Assembly: GCF_014174395.1 (NCBI RefSeq)
Contig: NZ_JABEQD010000021.1
Location: forward strand, 1 to 39,487
DNA length: 39,487 bases
From: Gluconacetobacter aggeris
GTDB lineage: Bacteria > Pseudomonadota > Alphaproteobacteria > Acetobacterales > Acetobacteraceae
Direction of reading: 5' to 3'
Within the stretch, counting starts at the first letter, position 1; every line of letters starts with the position of its first letter. The translations under genes were made by a program, and so were the position numbers. Below the pieces are notes generated by a model that did no database searches, was not told the DNA's origin, and saw nothing but the letters and a program-made list of their open reading frames with translations. Below, piece after piece: positions 9,469 through 16,381 of this stretch.

Positions 9469-10365
9469 ATGTCGCTGTCCCATACCATCACGCTCGTCGC
9501 CCGCCGCGACGCCACGACCCTGACCGACGCCGATGCCCGCGCCGCGCGGGACATGGTGAAGGGCGGCGTCCCCGTCATCCTCTCGCCCGGCGAGGCCGTG
9601 GATATTCCCAGCCCCGCGCCCCATCCGGGCATGCCGACGCTGGACACGATGCGCGCCGTCTTCGGCCCGCGCCAGATCGACGTCCTTCTGACGCGTTCGC
9701 GCGGACGACGCAAAGGGCTTCTGGTCGCCGACATGGACAGCACCATCGTCGCCAACGAGACGCTGGACGACCTGGCCGCCCATGCCGGCATCGGCGAGCG
9801 CATCGCCGAGATCACCCGCCGCTCGATGAACGGCGAGATCGACTTCGCCGCCGCCCTGCGCGAGCGCGTCTCCCTGCTGGCCGGCCTGCCCGCCACCCTG
9901 CTGGAAACCGCGTGGAAGGATGTCCGCCTCAACGAAGGCGCGCGCGAACTGGTGGCCACCATGCGCGCCCGCAACGCCCGCACCGCCCTGGTGTCCGGCG
10001 GCTTCACCTTCTTCACCGGCCGCGTCGCGGCCCTGTGCGGCTTCACCGAACATCATGCGAACGTGCTGGAAATCCAGAAGGGCATCCTGACCGGCACGGT
10101 CGGCGAGCCGATCCTGGGCCCCGACACCAAGCTGGCCCATCTGCGCCGCCTGGCCGAAGACGGGCGCCTGAAACCCGCCGCCACCATGGCCGTGGGCGAC
10201 GGCGCCAACGACCTGGCCATGCTGAAGGACGCCGGCCTCGGCATCGCCTTCCACGCCAAGCCGATCGTCCGCGCGGCCATCGGCAACCGGGTGGACCATG
10301 CCAGCCTGCGTGCGCTGCTGTTCGCGCAGGGTTACCCGGCGGCGTCGTTCGTGACGGGCGAGTAA
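9469..10365 (+). CDS. serB: Phosphoserine phosphatase SerB
   Basis: The 298-residue product is a HAD-family phosphatase that makes L-serine from phosphoserine, the last step of serine synthesis. HAD motif I is LVADMDSTIVANETLDDLA at about 81-99, with the nucleophile and acid/base aspartates in DMDST. Motif II is ALVSGGFTFFTGR, and motif IV is AVGDGANDLAMLKDAGLGIAFHAK. The first 75 residues form the usual N-terminal regulatory part. The ATG at 9469 lies only 31 bases from the divergent miaA start and has no clear ribosome binding site, so the promoter may overlap the other gene. The frame is open back to 8512 only as a shadow of miaA. Confidence 0.96.
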   Translation: MSLSHTITLVARRDATTLTDADARAARDMVKGGVPVILSPGEAVDIPSPAPHPGMPTLDTMRAVFGPRQIDVLLTRSRGRRKGLLVADMDSTIVANETLDDLAAHAGIGERIAEITRRSMNGEIDFAAALRERVSLLAGLPATLLETAWKDVRLNEGARELVATMRARNARTALVSGGFTFFTGRVAALCGFTEHHANVLEIQKGILTGTVGEPILGPDTKLAHLRRLAEDGRLKPAATMAVGDGANDLAMLKDAGLGIAFHAKPIVRAAIGNRVDHASLRALLFAQGYPAASFVTGE

Positions 10366-10373
10366 GAGCCTTC

Positions 10374-10432
10374 ATTTTGTCTTCTGAAAAGAAGCAGAAA
10401 GACTTTCAATCGTTCGGGAGCACCCTCAGCTC
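10374..10432. repeat. AT-rich dispersed repeat, partial copy
   Basis: Read on the minus strand, this stretch after serB (GAACGATTGAAAGTCTTT, then CTGCTTCTTTTCAGAAGAC) matches the right half of the repeat at 4691-4812. It contains the small stem CTTCTGAAAAGAAG. It probably doubles as the serB transcription end. Confidence 0.55.
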
Positions 10433-10495
10433 ATCGAATAGACGCTTGGCGCGCGCCATCCTACTGTGGCGGATATCCGCATATTGCAGCGGCAT

Positions 10496-10988
10496 TTATG
10501 CCTGGTCGCCATGATGGGGATTGGAGAGGCCCGTGCCCTCCCTGGCCGCCTTTACCTTGATCTCCCGATAAAGGAAACTTCCAACAACCGTTATCGCCGT
10601 TGAACTCCCAACGGCGATGGCCGCATTATCATGCCCGGATATTGCAAGAAGATATGTGCAATACATAGCAATAGAGAAAGCTGAAAGCGCAAATATGCGC
10701 TGCACCAGTGCATCGCAAAACTGGAACACTTGCGCTCTCAAGCGCATCTTTCTTTCAGCTTCAGAGTTTTTCTCCGCCATCGACATAATTCTGTCCGGGA
10801 GGTCTTCTCTGACCTCCTTAATACCCAGACATTTCTTCGGATGCCGGAATAGGCCCGGTGACGGTCTTTTGCGCAGCCATCATGATCGCGCCCGCCCCGG
10901 AAGGAAGGGGGCCATAGATCGGCGTCTGCGGTATATGAGCCGGATTAGTGATTGATGAGGGGATGGGAGACACGTCCGATTTCGGCAT
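10496..10988 (-). pseudogene. DUF2335-like membrane protein, split by a frameshift
   Basis: Two overlapping reading frames together give one DUF2335-like protein. The upstream frame (10988 to a TAA at 10818-10820) encodes 56 residues ending GPIPASEEMSGY. The downstream frame continues KEVREDLPDRIMSMAEKNSE and has two membrane segments and a basic tail, stopping at 10496. Families of this type read GPLPxPExLxxYxxxxPxxADRIxxMAE, so removing one T from the TATTAAG at 10818-10824 restores the expected join. If it is truly broken, the 96-residue part from the ATG at 10784-10786 may still be made. A 7-bp hairpin GGAGGTC/GACCTCC (10798-10817) sits right after the stop. A sequencing error or a natural one-base insertion fits best. 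Confidence 0.65.
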
Positions 10989-11151
10989 CAATCTGATTCA
11001 TTGAATGGCGCATTGATTCCCCCGTCGCCTTCCACGCCGATGATGCGATATCGTCAGCTGTTGAGATAGGGTAATCTCTTGCGGGGACGCCCAGATCAAG
11101 CAATTCATTGAATGCATTCAGGATTGAGCGCGCCGAAACTGATTTTAGCAT
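10945..11151 (-). CDS. Small hypothetical protein upstream of the DUF2335-like gene
   Basis: The 68-residue product is not recognised. It looks soluble, with an N-terminal helix (SARSILNAFNELLDLG) and a second helix rich in polar residues (TGESMRHSMNQIDAEIG). There is no signal peptide or membrane segment. I chose ATG 11149-11151 because GGAGG lies 5 bases upstream; GTG and TTG codons further up have no such site. Its 3' end overlaps the start of the DUF2335-like frame by 44 bases, so the two are probably translated from one message and may work as a pair. Confidence 0.6.
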   Translation of the reverse strand: MLKSVSARSILNAFNELLDLGVPARDYPISTADDIASSAWKATGESMRHSMNQIDAEIGRVSHPLINH

Positions 11152-11292
11152 TGCTTCCTCCGTCACCAATGGTTGCTATCCACGTCAAATTGGACATGGC
11201 ACAGTTTTCCGTCAAGTGAACTCTGCCGTCTCAATTCGGGTGCCCCAAGCGCACCTTCCTATCCGCTTCCATTCTTTCGTATCATCTGGCTC

Positions 11293-12228
11293 CTACTGCC
11301 GCCCTTTCGCCATCCGCGCCGACGCATCCTGCGCCTCGATGAACACATGCGTCACCTCGGGCACCGCCGCGCGGATCTGTTCCTCGATATGAGAGACTGA
11401 CCGTTCCACCTGCCCGGCGCTCAACCCGTTGTCGAAATCCAGGCTCAACGCCACCAGCACATCCGACGGGCCGAAATGCATCGAGCGCATTTCGTTCAGC
11501 CCCAGCACACCCGGTTCACGCAGGGCCAGGGCCCGGACCTTGGCCTGGGATTCCACCGCCATGCCCTCCCCGGTCAGCAGCGACTGGGTTTCCCGCGCCA
11601 GGAAGGCGGCGGTCACGGTCAGGATCATACCGATCAGGATCGAGGCCACGCCGTCGAGCATCGGCAGATCCAGCGTTTCCGCCAGGATATTGCCCAGCAG
11701 CGCGACCAGCAGGCCGCACAGCGCCGCCGTATCCTCGAACAGCACGGTAAAGACGGTCGGGTCCTTGCTGTGGCGCACCGCCTCGATCCAGCCGCGCCGG
11801 CCCTTGCCGTTGCGCCGGAATTCCCGCAGTGCCGCCAGCCACACCGAACCCTCGAACAGGATGGCCAGCGCCAGCACCACATAATTGACAACGACATGAT
11901 CCATCGGCTGGGGATGACGAATGCGGCTGACACCCTCGATCACCGAGACGCCGGCCCCGAGGCCGAAGATCAGCAGCGCCACCACGAAGGTCCAGAAATA
12001 CAGCTCCAGCCCGTAGCCGAACGGATGCAGCGGCGTGGCCGGGCGCGCGGCGCGGCGCAGGCCCACCAGCAGCAGCATCTGGTTGCCGGTGTCGATCAAC
12101 GAATGGATCGCCTCGCTCAGCATCGCGGCGCTGCCGGTCGTGAAGGCGGCGACGAACTTGACGACCGCGACCAGCAGGTTACCCCCCAGGGCCGCGTAGA
12201 TCACGAAACGGGACGAAGAGGCGGCCAT
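11293..12228 (-). CDS. Cation diffusion facilitator family metal exporter
   Basis: The 311-residue product belongs to the CDF family, inner-membrane antiporters that expel divalent cations such as Zn2+, Co2+ or Fe2+ in exchange for protons. The first 200 residues hold about six hydrophobic segments. The stretch AAMLSEAIHSLIDTGNQMLL, followed by HPFGYGLELYFWTFVVALLI, is typical of the ZnT9-like branch. The cytoplasmic C-terminal domain (about 210-305) has ALREPGVLGLNEMRSMHFGP and a late HVFIEA strand. ATG 12226-12228 has GGAG upstream. The gene is divergent from the nitrilase-family gene. The metal specificity is not determinable here. Confidence 0.92.
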   Translation of the reverse strand: MAASSSRFVIYAALGGNLLVAVVKFVAAFTTGSAAMLSEAIHSLIDTGNQMLLLVGLRRAARPATPLHPFGYGLELYFWTFVVALLIFGLGAGVSVIEGVSRIRHPQPMDHVVVNYVVLALAILFEGSVWLAALREFRRNGKGRRGWIEAVRHSKDPTVFTVLFEDTAALCGLLVALLGNILAETLDLPMLDGVASILIGMILTVTAAFLARETQSLLTGEGMAVESQAKVRALALREPGVLGLNEMRSMHFGPSDVLVALSLDFDNGLSAGQVERSVSHIEEQIRAAVPEVTHVFIEAQDASARMAKGRQ

Positions 12229-12321
12229 GGTCACTCCGGACAGCGAAGGCCCAGCATAGACCGGATGCCGGCCGCATCGAAGATGCCGACACCGAAAACC
12301 ACCCTCGGGAGCGGGCGGCAG

Positions 12322-12351
12322 TTGCGGGCGGGTCGGCCCGCACCTTATAAA
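12322..12351 (+). promoter_or_regulatory. Candidate sigma-70 promoter of the nitrilase-family gene
   Basis: TTGCGG (12322-12327) and TATAAA (12346-12351) are separated by 18 bases, giving 3/6 and 5/6 matches to the consensus. Initiation near 12358 would leave a leader of about 55 bases before the GTG start. The -10 element is good and the -35 weak. Confidence 0.4.
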
Positions 12352-12411
12352 AGGCGGCTCGAGACCATGGATCGGCCGGCCGGCCGCGTCCGCTTTCGCA
12401 CGGAGTGTCAG

Positions 12412-13251
12412 GTGCGCACCACTGTCGTCCAGATGGCCCCCGGCGCGTCCCTGCCGGACAATATCGCCCAGGCCAGCGACCTGATCGCGGCCGCCGTCGC
12501 CGCCGACCGGCCCGAGCTGGTGGTGCTGCCGGAAATCTGGAGCTGCCTGGGCGGCGCGGCCGAAACCAAGTTCGCCAATGCCGAGGAACTGCCCGCCCCC
12601 GGCACCACGGCCGGCACCGGCCCGCTCTATCGTTTCCTCTCCGAGACCGCGCGCACGCACGGCATCACCCTGCATGGCGGCTCGATCGGCCAGCGATATG
12701 GCGGCAAGCTGCTGAATACCAGCCTCGTCTTCGGCCCCGACGGGGTGGAACGGGCACGCTACAGCAAGATCCACCTGTTCGACATCACCACCCCCGGCGG
12801 CGAAGGCTATCGCGAAAGCGACACCTACGCCCCGGGCGAGGACGTCGTGACCGTCCCGGTGGGCGCGTTCACCGCCGGGCTGGCCATCTGCTACGACCTG
12901 CGCTTCGCTGAACTGTTCCTGGCCCTGCGCAAGCGCGGCGCGAACGTGATCGTGCTGCCGGCGGCCTTCACCGCCGAGACCGGCGAGGCCCACTGGGCCA
13001 CGCTGCTGCGCGCCCGGGCGATCGAAACCCAGTGCTGGGTCGTGGCCTGCGGCACCACCGGCACCCATATCGATGCGGGGGGACATGCCCGGCGGACCTA
13101 CGGCCATTCCATGATCATCGACCCGTGGGGCACGATCGTCACCCAGGCGTCGAACGGCATCGGCTGGGCCACGGCCACCCTGACCCTCCACCAGGTCGAG
13201 CGTGTCCGTGCCGGCATGCCCGTGCTGGCCCATCGCCGCCTGGGAGCCTGA
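12412..13251 (+). CDS. Carbon-nitrogen hydrolase (nitrilase superfamily) family protein
   Basis: The 279-residue product is a cytoplasmic amidase of the nitrilase superfamily, closest in pattern to the omega-amidase/Nit2 and deaminated-glutathione amidase (Nit1) group. The catalytic triad is complete: E41 in VVLPEIW, K119 in YSKIHLFD and C160 in AICYDLRFAELF. I prefer the GTG at 12412-12414, which has GGAG 6 bases upstream and gives the typical RTTVVQMAPG start. An ATG at 12367 would add 15 residues with no family match. The gene is divergent from the CDF gene. Its stop lies inside the left arm of a 13-bp inverted repeat. The role may be repair of damaged metabolites, but that is inference. 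Confidence 0.9.
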   Translation: MRTTVVQMAPGASLPDNIAQASDLIAAAVAADRPELVVLPEIWSCLGGAAETKFANAEELPAPGTTAGTGPLYRFLSETARTHGITLHGGSIGQRYGGKLLNTSLVFGPDGVERARYSKIHLFDITTPGGEGYRESDTYAPGEDVVTVPVGAFTAGLAICYDLRFAELFLALRKRGANVIVLPAAFTAETGEAHWATLLRARAIETQCWVVACGTTGTHIDAGGHARRTYGHSMIIDPWGTIVTQASNGIGWATATLTLHQVERVRAGMPVLAHRRLGA

Positions 13252-13379
13252 CCGGACATGCGCGCTGGCGGCAATCCGACGCGCGTTTCCTGCGCTTCGC
13301 TCCGATGCCCGGAAACCCACGCCGGGCGCGGTCCTTGCGGGCCGCTCTCGCTCGCCTGCCCACATTTCCGGTCAGGCTC
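13244..13379. repeat. 136-bp segment bounded by 13-bp inverted repeats
   Basis: GAGCCTGACCGGA (13244-13256) and TCCGGTCAGGCTC (13367-13379) are perfect inverted repeats. They extend imperfectly inward (ATG/CAT after one mismatch), with a smaller pair GTTTCC/GGAAAC inside. The left arm contains the stop codon of the nitrilase-family gene. It could be a small non-autonomous element or a long terminator-like fold. I found no second copy in the window. Confidence 0.5.
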
Positions 13380-13418
13380 TGACTACGTGACAACGCTCCA
13401 CCCGGCCGCGACCGTGCG

Positions 13419-14222
13419 ATGACCGAAGTCCATCCCCCCGTCTGGCCCCGCAGTGGCGCGCCGCGCCGCCTGTGCTTCATCTCGGCCCCGAACGACGCCG
13501 CCCGCCGGACGCAGGACGAGCTGGTCGCCCGTTACGGCCAATATGCCCCGCCGGACGCCGATGCCGTCATCTGCCTGGGCGGCGACGGCTTCATGCTGGA
13601 GACGCTGCACAGCATGCTGGGCGAGCCGACGCCGGTCTACGGGATCAATTGCGGATCGGTCGGGTTCCTGATGAATCCGTCCCTGCCCGACGACCTGCCG
13701 GCCCATCTGGCACACACCCAGGCCGCGACGCTGCACCCGCTGCGCATGTGCTCGGTCGACCGCGCGGGTGTCGAGACCAGGGCCCTGGCCCTGAACGACG
13801 TGTTCCTGTTCCGCCAGACCCGACAGGCCGCGAAGATCGAGATCGAGGTCGATGGCCGGGTTCGTATGCCGGAACTGATCTGCGACGGCGTGCTGGTCGC
13901 CACCCCCGCCGGGTCGACCGCCTACAACCTGTCCGCCCACGGGCCGATCGTCCCGCTCTCGGCCAATCTCCTGCCCCTGACCCCGATCAGCGCCTTTCGT
14001 CCCCGGCGCTGGCGCGGCGCGCTGCTGCCCTCCACCGCGCGGGTGACGCTGACGATCCTGGAAAGCGAGAAACGCCCCGTCGCGGCCGTCGCCGATTTCA
14101 CGGAAGTCCGCGACGTGGTGCGGGTCGAGATCGCCGAGGACCGCACCCTCCACGCCACCCTTCTGTTCGACGCGGACCAGAGCCTGTCCGAACGGATTCT
14201 GGCGGAACAGTTCACGGTCTGA
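13419..14222 (+). CDS. nadK: NAD kinase
   Basis: The 267-residue product phosphorylates NAD+ to NADP+. It carries the catalytic and nucleotide-binding motif VICLGGDGFMLETLH at about 50-64 and GINCGSVGFLMNP, the NE/D motif in ALNDVFLFRQ, and the conserved CDGVLVATPAGSTAYNLSAHGPIVP. The length fits the compact alphaproteobacterial enzyme. ATG 13419 directly follows the inverted-repeat segment. No strong ribosome binding site is seen, but the frame has no better start. It probably forms its own transcription unit. Confidence 0.96.
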   Translation: MTEVHPPVWPRSGAPRRLCFISAPNDAARRTQDELVARYGQYAPPDADAVICLGGDGFMLETLHSMLGEPTPVYGINCGSVGFLMNPSLPDDLPAHLAHTQAATLHPLRMCSVDRAGVETRALALNDVFLFRQTRQAAKIEIEVDGRVRMPELICDGVLVATPAGSTAYNLSAHGPIVPLSANLLPLTPISAFRPRRWRGALLPSTARVTLTILESEKRPVAAVADFTEVRDVVRVEIAEDRTLHATLLFDADQSLSERILAEQFTV

Positions 14223-14562
14223 GAAACTGTCTCGAATAGCCCCGCTGACCCACGCCGAAAGCGATATCCCATCCGCCCTCATCGCCTGGCCCCTTGCCCG
14301 CGGCCTGCCATTGCCCGTCACGGCGCTGGCCCGCACATTGCTGGAACGGCGCCGGTCTGACGTGGAAAAAGTCCCTTCTCTTGTTTTACGAAAAAAGAAG
14401 CAAAAAGACCTCTGATCCGTTCAGATCCAGCACGTGACACAGAAAAAATCCTGAGCAGATCAAAAGTTTTTTGGTTCTTTTTTCAAAAAAGAACAGAAGC
14501 CAGCACGTCTCCACCTACCCCGCCCATCCTACCGTTACAGGCATGCACAGCAACGGCTTCAC
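14223..14562. other. Gene-free stretch with a possible decayed fragment
   Basis: In one plus-strand frame (about 14247-14355) a short segment translates to THAESDIPSALIAWPLARGL and then PLPVTALARTLLERR. It reads like coding sequence, but I cannot assign it to a family. It runs into the AT-rich repeat at 14373-14503, where it meets a stop. The rest of the stretch holds nothing I recognise. Confidence 0.3.
14373..14503. repeat. AT-rich dispersed repeat, inverted copy
   Basis: The reverse complement of this stretch follows the repeat at 4691-4812 element by element: a palindrome with arms GTTCTTTTTT/AAAAAAGAAC at 14474-14494, then CCAAAAAACT, then a diverged middle, then GATCAGAGGTCTTTTTGCTTC. 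It separates nadK from the MFS remnant. Confidence 0.75.
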
Positions 14563-14760
14563 ATGACACTCGCCGTCCGGCGTCCATGGGCCAGCGTGGC
14601 GGGCTCCGCCGCCGGCTATGCGATGGACGGGTTCGCTTTCCTGATCCTGAGCTTCATCATGCCGGCCTTGATGCAGGGGGCTGGTCAGTGCCACGCTCTT
14701 CGGCACCGTGGCCGGCGGGCAGGTCGGTCGCCATCGCCGCCTTGGCCCTGGTCAGGAATG
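14563..14760 (+). pseudogene. N-terminal remnant of an MFS transporter
   Basis: From ATG 14563 the frame reads SAAGYAMDGFAFLILSFIMP, matching the first membrane helix and MDGFDxxILxF pattern of the MFS acid and sialate transporter group. After about 40 residues the similarity moves to another frame (SATLFGTVAGGQVG), which is the second helix and loop. The remaining ten helices are missing. The gene is therefore both frameshifted and truncated. It ends about 200 bases before the permease gene. Confidence 0.6.
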
Positions 14761-14944
14761 GGCCGCCAGCCCACCGGCCGACAGTACGCAATTGACCCCG
14801 GCACGCTGCCCTACCATATCGGTCCTAAAACAATATGGACAATCGCGCCATTGTTCGCATCCTGATACGAATCCGGCACATGTTCTGAAGCCGGATGCCC
14901 CGTACCCGGGCCGGGCGGCGCCCGGACAACGGAAAGGACAAGAC

Positions 14945-16300
14945 GTGGCGCCAGGCAGCATCGACTCCACACCGGCGGCATCGCTGCGCATTCGCCATAT
15001 CACCATGATCTCGCTCGGCGGCGTCATGGGGGCGGGTTTCTTCATCGGCTCCTCGGGCGCCATCGCCATGGCGGGGCCGGCGGTACTGCTGTCCTATGCC
15101 TTCGCCGGCATCCTGATCTTCTTCGTCAACCTGATCCTGTGCGACCTGCTGGGCCGCACACCGCATCGCGGGTCCTTCGTCAGCCAGGTCGGCCATATCC
15201 TCGGCCCGCGCTACGGCTTCGTCATGGGCTGGACCTACCTGCTGGTCTGGATCACCACGCTGGCGGCGGAAATCATGGCCGCCGCCTCGCTCCTCGCCCC
15301 GCTGGTGCCGCTAGCGTACTGGCTGCTGGAACTGCTGGTGCTGGGCAGCATGACCGCGCTCAACCTCGCCTCGGTGCGCGGATATGGCGAGACCGAATAT
15401 TGCCTGTCCTTCACCAAGGTCGCCGCCGTGGTGATCTTCATCCTCATCGGGGTGATCGCGCTGGCCACGGGCCATCATGTGCCCCACGCCGCGTTCCTCG
15501 GCGGCAGCCTGTTTCCACATGGCGGCGTGGCCATTCTCAGCGCCGTACCTATCGTCCTCTTCTCGATGGCCGGCACCGAGATCGGCACTATCGCGGCGCT
15601 GGATTCCGACCAGCCGAAGAAGAACATCGCCCGCCTCGCCCGCACCATCGCCATCCGCCTGCTGGGCTTCTACCTGTCCTCGATCGCCGTCATCCTCTGC
15701 CTGCTGCCATGGCAGAGCATTACCCCCGGCCATTCGCCCTTTCTCCAGGTGCTGGACGCGCTGCGCATCCCCTTCGCCGATACGCTGATGACCATCGTCA
15801 TTCTCGCGGCCGTTCTCTCCACGCTGAATTCCGGCCTCTACGCGTCGTCCCGGATTCTGCGCGATGTCGCCGTCGCCGGAAACGCGCCCGCCACGCTCAG
15901 GGCCACCGCCCCGGCCAGCGGCATTCCGCACCGGGCCATTCTGTGCGTGGCCGCCGCCAGCGCCGCCGTCGCGGCCTCGGCCATCCTTTCACCCACCCTG
16001 GTCTTCGCGTTCCTGATCAGCGTCGTCGGCGTCTTCATCATCGCGGGCAACATGATGATCGTCCTCGCCCGGCTGTATCTGGTGCGAGACGGGCGCCGGG
16101 CCGCGCTCCTGACCCTGGCGGGCCTTGCCGCCGTCCTCGTCGCCATGGCGGTCGATCCGCATGCCCGCCACGAGCTTGCCCTCGGCGTGGTGGCGATCGG
16201 CGGCATCGTGGGGCTGGAACGGATCGTGTCCGGCCTGCGCCGGCGGGCGGGAGAAGGTCGGGCTCCGCCCGAACCCGCAAGGGGCCAGTCGGCCCCTTGA
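14945..16300 (+). CDS. Amino acid permease of the APC superfamily (AAT family)
   Basis: The 451-residue inner-membrane protein is a proton-coupled amino acid importer of the AAT group, which includes the GABA, proline and aromatic amino acid permeases. The first helix region RHITMISLGGVMGAGFFIGS is the family hallmark, and about twelve hydrophobic segments follow. The conserved loop SMAGTEIGTIAALDSDQPKK lies near residue 215, with an LNSGLYASSRI block later. I chose GTG 14945-14947, with AAAGGA 6 bases upstream; the frame is open further back, but that part is unrelated. The last 20 or so residues are Pro/Gly rich and run almost up to the GC-rich repeat. The substrate is unknown. Confidence 0.9.
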   Translation: MAPGSIDSTPAASLRIRHITMISLGGVMGAGFFIGSSGAIAMAGPAVLLSYAFAGILIFFVNLILCDLLGRTPHRGSFVSQVGHILGPRYGFVMGWTYLLVWITTLAAEIMAAASLLAPLVPLAYWLLELLVLGSMTALNLASVRGYGETEYCLSFTKVAAVVIFILIGVIALATGHHVPHAAFLGGSLFPHGGVAILSAVPIVLFSMAGTEIGTIAALDSDQPKKNIARLARTIAIRLLGFYLSSIAVILCLLPWQSITPGHSPFLQVLDALRIPFADTLMTIVILAAVLSTLNSGLYASSRILRDVAVAGNAPATLRATAPASGIPHRAILCVAAASAAVAASAILSPTLVFAFLISVVGVFIIAGNMMIVLARLYLVRDGRRAALLTLAGLAAVLVAMAVDPHARHELALGVVAIGGIVGLERIVSGLRRRAGEGRAPPEPARGQSAP

Positions 16301-16318
16301 CCCCAATTCGTTAAGAAA

Positions 16319-16372
16319 ACAAATGGTTTCCAAAGGCACCGCCTTTGGCGGGGTGCGGGGCAGAGCCCCGCG
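16319..16372. repeat. GC-rich intergenic repeat, copy 1
   Basis: A double hairpin: CCAAAGGC and GCCTTTGG pair around a short ACC-type loop (16330-16349), followed by GCGGGGC and GCCCCGC around AGA. A nearly identical block occurs at 19407-19457. It lies between the convergent permease and sldA copy 1 and is a likely bidirectional terminator. Confidence 0.75.
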
Positions 16373-16381
16373 AAAGAGCCC

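Noticed and set aside
9439-10299. N-terminal extension of miaA by 287 residues
   Set aside because: It lies wholly opposite serB and has no MiaA similarity; the P-loop start is at 9438.
10798-10824. Programmed +1 frameshift joining the two DUF2335-like frames
   Set aside because: The tyrosine codon TAT before the stop cannot re-pair well after a one-base slip (ATT), so an indel is more likely; kept as a split gene.
14247-14355. Short coding-like stretch after nadK as a LysR tail
   Set aside because: Similarity is too weak to name a family; reported only as an unassigned fragment.
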